A DNA stretch of 64,000 nucleotides, from contig NZ_QFLI01000006.1 in the NCBI RefSeq assembly GCF_003202155.1, positions 124,001 to 188,000 of the forward strand. The letters are read 5' to 3'. Source of the stretch: Marinifilum breve. GTDB taxonomy: Bacteria; Bacteroidota; Bacteroidia; Bacteroidales; Marinifilaceae. Position 1 is the stretch's first letter, and each line of letters starts with the position of its first letter. Positions 8,529-17,787 of the stretch are shown one piece after another. Under the pieces are notes generated by a model. The model saw nothing but the letters and a program-made list of their open reading frames with translations, did not search any database and was not told the origin of the DNA. Position numbers and translations under genes: made by a program.

Positions 8529-9563
8529 CTAGGCATTAAGTTGATCTTCTATCTCAGAGTATCTTTTCTTCGATCGTAGATAGTAATCGAAAATGATGCT
8601 ATTGCGGTAAATTTCTTTGTGATGCTTCTGCTTTACCAGAGGCAGCAATACTTTACGCTTTTTACGGAACTGGCCAATCATGCCATAAAAGGACATGTGC
8701 GCTTTAAATACGGCTGCAAAGTTGGCAAATTCGCCACCAAGCAAGAATTTAAAGGCCGCAACACCATCTAACACCATACGGTAAAAGAATGTGGATTTGA
8801 ATTTATTGCTGGGCAGATTTTTGTACAACATCAACAGGTTGTTGCGGAAATTAAGGAACAGCTTTCGCGAACTGTGGTTGGGAAGGGTTGCCCCGCCTAC
8901 ATGGTATACCGTCGAGTTGGTATCGCAAATAATTCTGTGCCCCTGGTTTTTAATACGCCAGCACAAATCTATTTCTTCCATATGCGCAAAGAAATCTCCA
9001 TCTAATCCACCTGTATTCTTGTAGATGTCAGCTCTGATAAACAAGGCAGCACCGCTGGCCCATAGCACATCAATGTTTTTATCGTATTGGGCGGTGTCTT
9101 CCTCAATGGCATCAAGAATTCTACCTCGGCAAAAAGGGTATCCCAAATAATCGATAAAACCTCCTGCAGCACCGGCATACTCAAAACCCGACTTGTTGTG
9201 GTAAGCTTTAATTTTTGGCTGAGCAGCAGCAATATCTTTATTGTTCTCGAACTGCTGGTAAATGGAATCTAACCAGTTTGCGCTTACTTCTACATCCGAG
9301 TTTAGCAGAACAAAGTATTCATGATCGAGTTGAGCCAAGGCCCTATTGTATCCTTCGGCAAAGCCATAGTTTTTATCCAACTCAATTAATCTGATATCAG
9401 GATGTTCTTGCTTAAGAAACGCAATGGAATCGTCGGTTGAGGCATTATCGGCCATAATTACTTCAGCCCATTCTCTTTTTGAGTGGCTTACAACCGAAGG
9501 AAGGAACTGTTTTAAAAGTTCTTTACCATTCCAGTTTAGTATTACAATTCCAATTCTATTCAT
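8529..9563 (-). CDS. Family 2 glycosyltransferase
   Basis: 344 residues, cytoplasmic or membrane-associated. The N-terminal GT-A fold is clear: IVILNWNGKELLKQFLPSV, MADNASTDDSIAFL, ELDKNYGFAEGYNRAL, and the metal-binding type motif VLLNSDVEVS near residue 95. A conserved HMEEIDLCWRIKNQG follows around residue 190, as in rhamnosyltransferase/WcaA-like enzymes. The C-terminal ~100 residues are basic with hydrophobic patches and probably contact the membrane. It is last in a minus-strand run behind an acyltransferase, an inositol-phosphatase family protein and mtaB, suggesting a role in envelope glycan or lipopolysaccharide synthesis. The sugar donor and acceptor cannot be read from the sequence. 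Confidence 0.85.
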   Translation of the reverse strand: MNRIGIVILNWNGKELLKQFLPSVVSHSKREWAEVIMADNASTDDSIAFLKQEHPDIRLIELDKNYGFAEGYNRALAQLDHEYFVLLNSDVEVSANWLDSIYQQFENNKDIAAAQPKIKAYHNKSGFEYAGAAGGFIDYLGYPFCRGRILDAIEEDTAQYDKNIDVLWASGAALFIRADIYKNTGGLDGDFFAHMEEIDLCWRIKNQGHRIICDTNSTVYHVGGATLPNHSSRKLFLNFRNNLLMLYKNLPSNKFKSTFFYRMVLDGVAAFKFLLGGEFANFAAVFKAHMSFYGMIGQFRKKRKVLLPLVKQKHHKEIYRNSIIFDYYLRSKKRYSEIEDQLNA

Positions 9564-9635
9564 TTCTTTTTTTAAAATATCTAAAAATCAGTAACTCTAT
9601 TGTTTTATTGACTGATAACTATTTACTGATCACTG

Positions 9636-10511
9636 TTAACTATCTCTCTTGTGTTTCCAACGCTTGTGAGACCATAGCCAATAAGCAGGATTCTGAGTGA
9701 TAATTTCATCTAAAACACGGGTATGCTTTTCGCTGATTTCATTGTCTTCGGTCTCTTTCGGATTATCGAACAATGGAATAAAATCAACCTCGTAATAACC
9801 ACGCTTAACCTTTTGCATTTTGCAAAAAATTACAGCCTGATTCAACTTCTTGGCAATACGCTCGGTTCCTTGCAAAATAGGTGTATCCTGATTTAAAAAC
9901 TTGGTCCAGTAATGGATGCTTTCTTTTCTGGGAGTTTGATCTCCAAGAAAAACTGTTACCGTAAATTCTTTTTCGCTTCTGTACCTTAGCATGGTTCTTA
10001 AAGTATCATCTTTCGGAAGCGTTTTGGCACCAAATCGTTCTCTTAATTGGATGTATAAATTATCGAAAACCTTATTGTGCAATGGTTTATAAATCGGCAA
10101 CAGATTTACATCTTTCCATGCAGGAAAAGAAGTCATCCATTCCCAATTTCCATAGTGACCAAGAATAGCCATAACACTTTGACCAGATTCTTTGTACTGA
10201 TCGAAAAAATCAGGTTTTAAAAACTTACATCTTTTTTTGATTTCCTTCTCGCTTATGGTCCATAGCTTAATGGTTTCGATAAAGCTATCGCAGAAATGTG
10301 AGAAGAATTCTCTTCCTATTCTCTTAATTTCCTTATCGGATTTATCGGGAAAGGCATTCTTTAAATTGGTATGAACAACCTTTTTGCGATAACCCGCAAC
10401 ATGGTAAACAATAAAGAAAATAATATCAGATAAGATATAAAGTACTCGCAAAGGCAAATAACTTAACAACTTTATAAAGCCATATGCGATATAAGAAAAA
10501 AACTTAGCCAT
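9636..10511 (-). CDS. LpxL/HtrB-family lipid A-type acyltransferase
   Basis: 291 residues. The family transfers an acyl chain from acyl-ACP to a lipid A precursor at the inner face of the inner membrane. An N-terminal hydrophobic anchor (FFSYIAYGFIKLLSYLPLRV) is followed by the catalytic HX4E motif in LGHYGNWEW (His119, Glu124), then FLGDQTPRK and a substrate region with GTERIAKKLNQAV. Length is typical. It starts 26 bp after the phosphatase gene upstream, consistent with cotranscription. Bacteroidota homologues can also act in aminolipid synthesis, so lipid A acylation is likely but not certain. Confidence 0.85.
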   Translation of the reverse strand: MAKFFSYIAYGFIKLLSYLPLRVLYILSDIIFFIVYHVAGYRKKVVHTNLKNAFPDKSDKEIKRIGREFFSHFCDSFIETIKLWTISEKEIKKRCKFLKPDFFDQYKESGQSVMAILGHYGNWEWMTSFPAWKDVNLLPIYKPLHNKVFDNLYIQLRERFGAKTLPKDDTLRTMLRYRSEKEFTVTVFLGDQTPRKESIHYWTKFLNQDTPILQGTERIAKKLNQAVIFCKMQKVKRGYYEVDFIPLFDNPKETEDNEISEKHTRVLDEIITQNPAYWLWSHKRWKHKRDS

Positions 10512-10537
10512 GTTTATTAAATCAATAAAAACGAGAG

Positions 10538-11338
10538 TTATTTAAGCATGTATTTTTGCACCACCGATTTAAATTCCTCCTGAACCAATCCGTTTGATGC
10601 AATGATTTCTTTACCGAAGATATAATCATCGCCTCCTTTAAAGTCGCTAACTGCTCCGCCAGCTTGTTTCACCAAGAAGGAACCAGCTGCAACATCCCAT
10701 GCCTGAAGGCTATATTCGTAAAAAGCTTCGAACCTACCGCAGGCAACATAGGCCAAATCGGTAGCTGCAGAACCAGGACGACGAACACCGTGAGAATTCA
10801 GGATGAAGTACTCTAGCGTTGCCATAAAGTTCTTTAGCAAATCGTAATCGTAGTAAGGAAATCCTGTAGCGATTAAGGACGCATCAACCGTTTTTGCCTT
10901 AGAAACCTGAATTGCATCGCCATTTAGGAAAGCTCCATTGGCACCTTTCCAGGAATAAAAGCATTCGTTAAGACTGATTTCGTAAACCACTCCCAAAACA
11001 ATCTCATCATTTTCCTGCAAAGCAATACTTACAGCAAAAGGAGAGAAGCCATGAATGTAATTGGTTGTTCCGTCAAGCGGATCGATAATCCAATTGTAAC
11101 GATCGGCACGATAGGTTTCCGTTCCTTCCTCGGCAATAAAACCGGCTTCAGGAAGAATCTTCTTCAATTCGGTAACAATTAACTCTTCGGCTGTTTTGTC
11201 AACGTAGGTAACAAAATCGTGCATGCCTTTGGTTTCAACAACATCGGCTTTAATTTTATTCTGTTGCTCTTTAATAAAAGCACCAGCTTTTTTAGCGATT
11301 TCGTTGGTTTTTAAACACAAATCTTCCAATTGGTTCAT
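10538..11338 (-). CDS. Inositol monophosphatase family protein (SuhB/CysQ superfamily)
   Basis: 266 residues, cytoplasmic. The metal-dependent phosphatase motifs are present: Glu70-Glu71 in FIAEEGTE, Asp86 and Asp89 in IDPLDGTTNYIHG, and the C-terminal AWDVAAGSFLVKQAGG. The length and the NYIHG sequence fit inositol-1-phosphatase/SuhB-like enzymes rather than CysQ or fructose-bisphosphatase. The substrate could be myo-inositol phosphate or another sugar phosphate. It sits between mtaB (71 bp upstream) and the acyltransferase. Confidence 0.87.
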   Translation of the reverse strand: MNQLEDLCLKTNEIAKKAGAFIKEQQNKIKADVVETKGMHDFVTYVDKTAEELIVTELKKILPEAGFIAEEGTETYRADRYNWIIDPLDGTTNYIHGFSPFAVSIALQENDEIVLGVVYEISLNECFYSWKGANGAFLNGDAIQVSKAKTVDASLIATGFPYYDYDLLKNFMATLEYFILNSHGVRRPGSAATDLAYVACGRFEAFYEYSLQAWDVAAGSFLVKQAGGAVSDFKGGDDYIFGKEIIASNGLVQEEFKSVVQKYMLK

Positions 11339-11409
11339 GATAAATGCGATTGGTAGTGATTTAAAATTGATAATTTACCTCAAAGCTAATATCAATTCTT
11401 GAAATATGA

Positions 11410-12741
11410 TTAAATAATCGGTCTAAAACTGAACTCCGCTTCATTTACCAATTCAGCATCAACATGTCCTTTATCGTTAATGTTTGTAAGCTTAACCTTT
11501 GCCAACTGATTACTCAGGTTTTGATTGTAAGGAATTTCTACCTTGATGTAATTTTCGGTGAATCCGTACATTTTACCATTATCGTTGTAGCCTTCAAACA
11601 ATACTTCAAGTTCCTCGTTCAGGTGTTCCTGATAAAAAGCTCTTAGTTTTTTATCCGATAAAATCTGGAACATTTTAGCACGTCTTTTTCTCTCTTCAAA
11701 AGGAACAGATTCTTTAATTTCAAGCGCCTTTGTACCTTGTCTTTCCGAATAAGGGAAAACATGAAGTTGGCTAATTGGCAATTCATTGATGAATTTATAA
11801 GCATCGTTGAAATCTTCTTCGCTTTCGCCACGACTACCAGCAATCACATCAACACCAATAAAAGCATCGGGAAGCAATGATTTGATTTTCTTGATACGCT
11901 GAGCGAACAATTCTCTGTCGTATCTTCTCTTCATCAATTTCAGAACCTTGTTCGATCCTGCTTGCAATGGAATATGGAAGTGATTTACAAATTTCTTCGA
12001 GTCGGCAACAAAGTCGATGATTTCATTGCTCAGCAAGTTTGGCTCTATGGATGAAATTCTGAAACGTTCAATGCCTTCTACTTTCTCAAGCTCTTTAATC
12101 AGATCAAGAAATGTCTCATTGGTACTTTTACCAAAATCACCAATGTTAACACCTGTAAGAATAATTTCTTTTGCACCTTCGGCAGCAACCTTTTCAGCCT
12201 GTTTTACCGTATCGGCAATGCTGTTGTTTCTGCTTCGTCCTCTTGCATAAGGAATGGTACAGTATGTACAGAAGTAGTTGCAACCATCCTGAATTTTAAG
12301 GAAACATCTGGTTCTGTCACCCATTGAATACGAGGTGTGAAAGTCTTTAACAGATTCCACTTCGCAAGGGTGCAATTCACCGGTTCCTTTTTTCTCAAGG
12401 TGATCGATATACTTATGGATATTAAATTTTTCGTTCGCTCCCAGAACCAAATCAACACCTGGAATCTCAAGAATTTCCTTTGGCTTTAATTGAGCGTAAC
12501 AACCAATAACAGCAACAAATGCATTCGGATTGGTTTTAATTACTTTCTTAATGGCTTGTCGGCATTTCTTATCGGCCTGATCGGTTACCGAACAAGTATT
12601 GATTACGTAGATATCAGCTTTTTCCGTCATCTTCACCGTTTCAAATCCCATCTCTTTAAATGATCTTCCGATGGTTGAAGTTTCAGAAAAATTCAATTTG
12701 CATCCCAATGTGTAAAATGCAACTGTCTTACCTTGCAACAT
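11410..12741 (-). CDS. mtaB: tRNA t6A37 methylthiotransferase MtaB
   Basis: 443 residues. MtaB is a radical-SAM enzyme that converts t6A to ms2t6A at position 37 of ANN-decoding tRNAs. The N-terminal UPF0004 domain carries the second-cluster cysteines Cys14, Cys50 and Cys81 (YTLGCKLN, INTCSVT, VIGCYAQ). The radical-SAM cluster is Cys154-X3-Cys158-X2-Cys161 in QDGCNYFCTYCTIPYARG. A C-terminal TRAM-like domain follows. The TIPYARGRSR signature separates MtaB from MiaB and RimO. It begins just downstream of a minus-strand terminator and probably starts its own transcript. Confidence 0.93.
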   Translation of the reverse strand: MLQGKTVAFYTLGCKLNFSETSTIGRSFKEMGFETVKMTEKADIYVINTCSVTDQADKKCRQAIKKVIKTNPNAFVAVIGCYAQLKPKEILEIPGVDLVLGANEKFNIHKYIDHLEKKGTGELHPCEVESVKDFHTSYSMGDRTRCFLKIQDGCNYFCTYCTIPYARGRSRNNSIADTVKQAEKVAAEGAKEIILTGVNIGDFGKSTNETFLDLIKELEKVEGIERFRISSIEPNLLSNEIIDFVADSKKFVNHFHIPLQAGSNKVLKLMKRRYDRELFAQRIKKIKSLLPDAFIGVDVIAGSRGESEEDFNDAYKFINELPISQLHVFPYSERQGTKALEIKESVPFEERKRRAKMFQILSDKKLRAFYQEHLNEELEVLFEGYNDNGKMYGFTENYIKVEIPYNQNLSNQLAKVKLTNINDKGHVDAELVNEAEFSFRPII

Positions 12742-12777
12742 ATTCTTTCCCTCTGCTGATTATTAAATTATTGCGAT

Positions 12778-12815
12778 AAAAAAAGAACTGAAACAATTAC
12801 AATTGAATCAGTTCT
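12778..12815 (-). terminator. Intrinsic terminator after the phoH-ppx unit
   Basis: Read on the minus strand, AGAACTGA pairs with TCAGTTCT (8 bp), with an inner CAATT/AATTG pair, and is followed by seven T. It separates the ppx gene from mtaB. Confidence 0.8.
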
Positions 12816-12876
12816 ATATTATTACAAATAAAATAGTTTGCAAATTTATAAAAAGAATTAGGTTTTAAGGTAATTC

Positions 12877-13782
12877 TTAGCTAATAAGAAGCCTGTTCGA
12901 TTTATATTCTTTATAAAGTTGATGAACAATACCATCGGATACCCCAATTTTAGGGACATGAATTCTTTCTGCTTTAGCCCATTCCATAACACTTAAGAAA
13001 ATAGTTGCTGCAGGAATAATTACATCGGCCCTGTCGGGATTCATGTTGTAATTAATCATTAACTCTTCGTGTGAATATTGTTTTAAATCGTAGAAAATGT
13101 TCTTCAGTTCCTTGTAGCTGATATGTTTTTCTTTTCTTGGTGTAGCAAGTTTTACCAAGCGGTTGATATTACCTCCCGATCCAATAATCTCGATGTTTTC
13201 ACAGTTCGGGCAAATGTCTAACAAGCATTCTTTAATTCGGATAAACTCACCTTTCGGTACGCAATCTTTAAGAATTTTAATGGTTCCAACATTAAAGGAA
13301 GCCGAGAAGGTGCAAATACCTTTCGAGAATAAGGTAATTTCGGTACTACCACCACCAACATCAACGTACAGATAGTCTTTGTCTGGCTCTAAAGTATCCG
13401 CAATTTTATTGTCGAAGATGATGCTGGCTTCTTCCTTTCCATCAATTATATCAATTTTAATATCCGATTCGTCTTCAATTCGTTTAATGATTTCAGGTCC
13501 GTTAGCAGCTTCGCGCATGGCCGATGTAGCACACGCACGATAATTAACAACCTCGTGAACTTCCATTAAATGTCGAAAGGCTTTCATCGATTTAACCAAT
13601 TTCTCACCTTTTATCGGAGAAATAAATTTATCGATGAAAGTATCGGTTCCCAATCGAATTGGAACCCTGATTAATGATGACTTTTTAAAATGCGTATTCC
13701 CGCCCTCCTCAAACACATTCATAAACAATAATCGGATGGCATTTGACCCGATGTCTATGGCGGCAAATTTCATTATTTTCAT
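12877..13782 (-). CDS. Ppx/GppA-family phosphatase (exopolyphosphatase-like)
   Basis: About 301 residues from the ATG at 13782; the frame extends to a TTG at 13821, and an ATG at 13773 (MKFAAIDIGSN) is also possible. The actin-like ATPase fold is visible: FAAIDIGSNAIRLL at the N-terminus, RACATSAMREA, IDGKEEASIIF and YLYVDVGGGSTEITLF, then SASFNVGTIKI. These are the phosphate-binding motifs of the Ppx/GppA family, which cleaves polyphosphate or pppGpp. At ~300 residues it is the short, catalytic-core form lacking the C-terminal HD domain of E. coli enzymes. It lies downstream of the PIN-PhoH gene and before a terminator. Confidence 0.85.
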   Translation of the reverse strand: MKIMKFAAIDIGSNAIRLLFMNVFEEGGNTHFKKSSLIRVPIRLGTDTFIDKFISPIKGEKLVKSMKAFRHLMEVHEVVNYRACATSAMREAANGPEIIKRIEDESDIKIDIIDGKEEASIIFDNKIADTLEPDKDYLYVDVGGGSTEITLFSKGICTFSASFNVGTIKILKDCVPKGEFIRIKECLLDICPNCENIEIIGSGGNINRLVKLATPRKEKHISYKELKNIFYDLKQYSHEELMINYNMNPDRADVIIPAATIFLSVMEWAKAERIHVPKIGVSDGIVHQLYKEYKSNRLLIS

Positions 13783-13882
13783 ACTGGTGGATTTGATTTT
13801 AATTTTGGTTACAAGCTTCAAATCATCTCATGCTTTCTCTAATCAATTTAAAAGATTTTTGGCAGTAATGCAACTGATATAT

Positions 13883-15214
13883 TTACAGTAAGTTACTTGC
13901 TAGTTCAGCCAAGTGACTTCTTTCACCTTTCAATAAGTTTACATGAGCAAAAATATCCTGACCTTTCATCCTGTCTGATAAGTATGCCAAGCCATTTGAT
14001 TTTTTATCCAGATATGGTGAATCAATCTGCTCGATATCACCCGTGAAAATCATTTTGGTTCCTTCTCCAGCTCTGGTAATTACCGTTTTTATTTCATGTG
14101 GAGTCAGATTTTGTGCTTCATCAACAATGAAATAAGTGTTTGACAAACTTCTACCTCGAATGTAGGCCAATGGTGTAATTTGTAGCTTTTCTTCTTTCAG
14201 GAGTTCATCAATTTTAAGATATTCCTTACTGTGAAGATTGAACTTATGCTTGATTACACTTAAGTTATCAAACAATGGCTGCATATAAGGACCAATCTTT
14301 TCTTTTGCATCGCCAGGAAGATATCCTAAATCTTTATTTGCCAGTGCAACAATTGGTCTTGCCAAAAATATCTGATCGTACATATCGTGTTGGGCAAGAG
14401 CCGAGGCCAAGGCTAAAAGGGTTTTACCAGTACCGGCTTTACCTGTTAAGGCAACCAAAGAAATCTTTGGATCCAGTAACGCATTCATCGAGAAGGTTTG
14501 TTCAGCATTTCTCGGGTAAATGCCATATGCATTAGGTTTTTCTACTCGGGTAATTAATTTTTCAACCGGATCGTAATGTGCCAATGCACTTGAGGAATTT
14601 CCTTTTAAAATGAAATACTCATGACCTGATTTAAGCAAATCAACTCCAAATTCTTCTTCAGGAATGCCTTCGTGACTTTTATATAGAGATGAAATTTTAA
14701 CATCATCAAAATTTTCAAGAGTCGTAATACCCAGACTCATTACATCTTCCAAATCCTGAACCTGGTCGTTTTTGTAATCTTCAGCAAGAATTCCCAGCGA
14801 TTTGGCTTTCATTCTAAGATTGATATCCTTGGTAACCAGAATTACTTTTTTACGCTTGTATTGTTTAAAAATGTGTTCAGCTATTGCAAGGATTCTATGA
14901 TCTGGAATATTTTCATGAAACGAGGCTTTCATTGTAGGAGAGAATTCCTTTCCTGTTTCAATAAAAAGTGTACCTAAGCCTTTGCCAAGCTTAGCACCAT
15001 CTTTAAAAAGGTTATCGCCCGAAATTCGATCAAGCTCTCTTGTGAATTCTCTGGCATGAAAATTTATCTGATCATTTCCTTTTTTAAATTTATCCAACTC
15101 TTCGAGAACAGTAATTGGAATAACAACATCGTTCTCTTCAAAATTATAAATTGAATTAAAGTCGTGCAGGATAACGTTTGTATCCAAAACGAAAATCTTT
15201 TTGAGTTTTGCCAT
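13883..15214 (-). CDS. PIN-PhoH ATPase/ribonuclease (PhoH2/YlaK-like)
   Basis: 443 residues. Residues ~5-140 are a PIN ribonuclease domain: KIFVLDTNVILHDF with Asp11, VLEELDKFK, and later LVTKDINLRMKA. Residues ~230-443 are a PhoH-type ATPase with Walker A ALTGKAGTGKTLLA near 252-266, Walker B NTYFIVDEAQNLTP and GEGTKMIFTGDIEQID. Fused PIN-PhoH proteins are reported to unwind and cut RNA. Start ATG 15214; a 268-bp gap separates it from divergent folC. Cellular targets cannot be told from the sequence. Confidence 0.9.
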   Translation of the reverse strand: MAKLKKIFVLDTNVILHDFNSIYNFEENDVVIPITVLEELDKFKKGNDQINFHAREFTRELDRISGDNLFKDGAKLGKGLGTLFIETGKEFSPTMKASFHENIPDHRILAIAEHIFKQYKRKKVILVTKDINLRMKAKSLGILAEDYKNDQVQDLEDVMSLGITTLENFDDVKISSLYKSHEGIPEEEFGVDLLKSGHEYFILKGNSSSALAHYDPVEKLITRVEKPNAYGIYPRNAEQTFSMNALLDPKISLVALTGKAGTGKTLLALASALAQHDMYDQIFLARPIVALANKDLGYLPGDAKEKIGPYMQPLFDNLSVIKHKFNLHSKEYLKIDELLKEEKLQITPLAYIRGRSLSNTYFIVDEAQNLTPHEIKTVITRAGEGTKMIFTGDIEQIDSPYLDKKSNGLAYLSDRMKGQDIFAHVNLLKGERSHLAELASNLL

Positions 15215-15482
15215 ATTGGGTGTTGTTAGAGGTTAATTTCGACCAATAGATGCAGTCGATTTACAATTGCGAATTAAAAACTGTTTCAACTTAAATTGGT
15301 TAGACTTCGGTTTCTGATTATAAATCAGTGTGTAAGGTTTTTCTCTTTTGAAATATTCAAATATTACAGTCTTTAATACTTTTAATTTAGCAAAAAATAT
15401 AGGAAAATCATGCTATGAAATATTTTTTTAAGAATTTTTACTCTTCTTTGCAAAAGATTTAAAATCAGTAAAGATTTTTAAA

Positions 15483-16769
15483 ATGACTTATCAGGAAACA
15501 CTAGACTATATGTTCACTCAGCTACCTATGTACCAACGTACAGGGAAAGCTGCTTATAAAGCTAATCTGGATAATACATTGGCTTTAGATGCATACTTTA
15601 ACCATCCTCATAAAAAATTTAAGACCGTTCATGTTGCAGGAACAAATGGAAAGGGCTCTGTATCTCATTCTGTTGCATCTGTATTGCAAAAATCAGGTTT
15701 AAAGGTTGGTTTGTATACGTCTCCACACTTGCGTGATTTTAGAGAGAGAATCAAGATTAATGGACAAATGATTTCAGAATCGGCAGTAGTTGATTTTATC
15801 GCAAATCACAAGGCTAAATTCGAAGAGTTAAAACCATCATTTTTTGAAATGACAGTTGCACTGGCCTTTGAATACTTTGCATTGGAAGAAGTGGATATTG
15901 CTGTTGTTGAAGTTGGTTTGGGAGGAAGATTAGACTCTACCAACATTATTTCTCCTTTAGTTTCGGTAATTACCAATATTAGTAAGGATCATACCAACCT
16001 ATTAGGAAATGATATTTGTGATATTGCAAAAGAAAAGGCTGGAATTATAAAACCAGAGGTTCCTGTTGTGATTGGAGAGAGGCAAGTGTTAGTTGAAGAT
16101 GTTTTTAAAGAAATTGCACTAGAGAGGGAATCTAATATTCTATTTGCTGAGGATGTTTATGAGTTTAGGAACGCTAAAATTACAACTGGTAAGCAGGAGT
16201 TAAGTTTCTTTTCGTTGAAACAGGAAGAAGAGGTTCGGATTGAATGTGATTTGTTGGGGAAATATCAGAAGAAAAATATAAGAACTGCCATTTGTGCATT
16301 GGAACAATTGAAAGCTCAAGGTATTCCTATTTCTTATGAGAACATCTATTCAGGACTTTCACAAATTGTTAAGGAAACAGGATTATTAGGACGTTGGCAA
16401 GTTTTGCAGGAAAATCCCAAGGTAATTTGTGATACAGGTCATAATGCAGCTGGAATTAGAGAAATAATTGAGCAAATCGGCATGATCGATTACAGAAAAC
16501 TGAACATTGTTTTTGGCTTGGTAGATGATAAAAATACTGATGAAGTACTAAGCTTAATGCCTAAGGACGCACATTATTATTTTACTCGTGCGAGTATTCC
16601 AAGAGCATTGAATGAAAAGAGACTTCAGGAGCTTGCAAGTGCTTATGATTTAAGGGGGGAAACCTACTCAACGGTAGCTGAAGCATTGAATGCCGCAAAG
16701 TCAAATTCAGAAAAAGAAGATATGATTTTTGTGGGTGGTAGCACCTTTGTTGTAGCAGAGGTAGTGTAA
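15483..16769 (+). CDS. folC: Bifunctional folylpolyglutamate/dihydrofolate synthase FolC
   Basis: 428 residues. It adds glutamate to dihydropteroate and/or extends the polyglutamate tail of folates, with ATP. The Mur-ligase-like motifs are clear: HVAGTNGKGSVSHS with P-loop residues 53-59, YTSPHLRDFRERI, VEVGLGGRLDSTN, TNISKDHTNLLG, KAGIIKPEVPVV and CDTGHNAAGI. Length is normal for FolC. Whether both activities are present cannot be decided here. The tRNA-Val gene follows 59 bp downstream with its own promoter. Confidence 0.93.
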   Translation: MTYQETLDYMFTQLPMYQRTGKAAYKANLDNTLALDAYFNHPHKKFKTVHVAGTNGKGSVSHSVASVLQKSGLKVGLYTSPHLRDFRERIKINGQMISESAVVDFIANHKAKFEELKPSFFEMTVALAFEYFALEEVDIAVVEVGLGGRLDSTNIISPLVSVITNISKDHTNLLGNDICDIAKEKAGIIKPEVPVVIGERQVLVEDVFKEIALERESNILFAEDVYEFRNAKITTGKQELSFFSLKQEEEVRIECDLLGKYQKKNIRTAICALEQLKAQGIPISYENIYSGLSQIVKETGLLGRWQVLQENPKVICDTGHNAAGIREIIEQIGMIDYRKLNIVFGLVDDKNTDEVLSLMPKDAHYYFTRASIPRALNEKRLQELASAYDLRGETYSTVAEALNAAKSNSEKEDMIFVGGSTFVVAEVV

Positions 16770-16787
16770 ACAAAAGCAAAAAAAATA

Positions 16788-16817
16788 TTGCATCGTAAAA
16801 ATTTCTGTTTATATTTG
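16788..16817 (+). promoter_or_regulatory. Bacteroidota-type promoter of tRNA-Val
   Basis: TTG at 16788-16790, exactly 19 bp, then TATATTTG at 16810-16817. This is a full match to the TTG-N19-TAnnTTTG form used by the primary sigma factor of Bacteroidota. It lies 11 bp before the mature tRNA 5' end. Confidence 0.8.
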
Positions 16818-16828
16818 CACCCGCAGAG

Positions 16829-16903
16829 GGGCGATTAGCTCAGTTGGTTCAGAGCACTTGGTTTACACCCAAGGGGTCATAAGTTCGAATCTTATATCGC
16901 CCA
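16829..16903 (+). tRNA. tRNA-Val (anticodon TAC)
   Basis: 75 nt that fold as a cloverleaf. Acceptor GGGCGAT pairs with ATCGCCC (one G-U-free 7-bp stem), D stem GCTC/GAGC, anticodon stem CTTGG/CCAAG with loop TTTACAC (anticodon TAC), and T arm ATAAG-TTCGAAT-CTTAT. The discriminator is A and CCA is not encoded. Anticodon TAC reads GTA/GTG and probably other valine codons when modified. Confidence 0.97.
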
Positions 16904-16988
16904 CTTTTTATTTGTTTAGTTGTAAAAACTAACAACTTATCCCCAGCGCCAAAAAATCATTTTTTTAGTAATACGTAAAAAAATCAAT

Positions 16989-17026
16989 AAAGAAATTTTT
17001 CTTTAATAAAAACTTCTTTATTTTTG
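16989..17026 (+). promoter_or_regulatory. Probable rex promoter with overlapping palindrome
   Basis: TATTTTTG at 17019-17026 fits the TAnnTTTG -7 form, with TTT rather than TTG at the -33 position. Just upstream, AAAGAAATTTTTCTTT (16989-17004) is a 16-bp palindrome. Rex genes are often autoregulated, but this is not a good match to the usual Rex site with TTGTGAA half-sites, so an operator role is only a guess. Confidence 0.4.
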
Positions 17027-17053
17027 TCTTGATTTTGGTATAAGAAATTTTCT

Positions 17054-17707
17054 ATGGTTCAATATTCTAAAAAAATTCAGGCGGTTCCAGAACCAACTAT
17101 TAGACGTATGCCTTCATATTTAGCATTTGCTGAAGGTTTGTTGCGTAAAGGTCAGCAGTTTGTGTCATCAACTCAAATTGCAAATTATATGAACATAGAC
17201 CCTACGCAGGTTACAAAAGATTTATCTTACACTACAATAGTTGGTAAAACCAGAGTTGGATACGAGGTAAAAGCGATTGTTGATGTTTTATCGGAATTTC
17301 TTGGTTTTTCGGTAATGGATAATGCATTCCTTGTAGGAGCAGGTTCGTTAGGATCGGCTTTGCTACATGATAGTGGATTAAATCATTTTGGATTAAAAAT
17401 TGAGGCTGCTTTTGATATAAATCCAGCTACAATAGGTCGAAAAATTAATGATGTTGAGGTATTTCACATCGATCAATTTAGAGATTTAGCACAGGAATTG
17501 AATGTGATTATGGGGATTATAACTGTTCCTGCTGAAAATGCTCAAACCGTAGCTGACCTTATGGTAGCATGGGGAATTAAGGCAATTTGGAACTTTACTC
17601 CGGCAAGAATTAAGGTGCCTGATGATATCATTGTTCAGAATACTACTTTGTATTCGAACCTTGCAATTATTTTTAACAAGTTGCATCAGGACAAGAGAGA
17701 AGAATAA
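17054..17707 (+). CDS. rex: Redox-sensing transcriptional repressor Rex
   Basis: 217 residues. Rex binds DNA when NADH/NAD+ is low and releases it when NADH rises, controlling fermentation and respiration genes. The N-terminal winged helix is visible (PEPTIRRMPSYLAFAEGLL, SSTQIANYMNIDPTQVTKDL, then VGKTRVGYEV). The Rossmann domain has the NAD motif LVGAGSLGSALL (Gly95, Gly97, Gly100) and ends with the Rex-type dimerisation region. Length is typical (205-220). It fits with the hydrogenase-like gene at 43 kb as part of anaerobic redox control, though no direct link is visible. Confidence 0.93.
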   Translation: MVQYSKKIQAVPEPTIRRMPSYLAFAEGLLRKGQQFVSSTQIANYMNIDPTQVTKDLSYTTIVGKTRVGYEVKAIVDVLSEFLGFSVMDNAFLVGAGSLGSALLHDSGLNHFGLKIEAAFDINPATIGRKINDVEVFHIDQFRDLAQELNVIMGIITVPAENAQTVADLMVAWGIKAIWNFTPARIKVPDDIIVQNTTLYSNLAIIFNKLHQDKREE

Positions 17708-17726
17708 GTATTTGCGATATACTACT

Positions 17727-17765
17727 AAAAAAGGGTTTTGATGATATTCAAAACCCTTTTTTATT
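17727..17765. terminator. Bidirectional terminator between rex and a small HTH gene
   Basis: AAAAAAGGGTTTTGA (17727-17741) pairs perfectly with TCAAAACCCTTTTTT (17748-17762). A-tract and T-tract flank the stem on both sides, so it can serve both convergent genes. Confidence 0.9.
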
Positions 17766-17787
17766 TATTTGATGTCAAATTTGCTTT

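Noticed and set aside
9580-9640. Repeated ACTGATAACT/TTACTGATCACT/GTTAACTA phrases between two genes
   Set aside because: Too short and low in complexity in a 72-bp gap to support a repeat element from this window alone.
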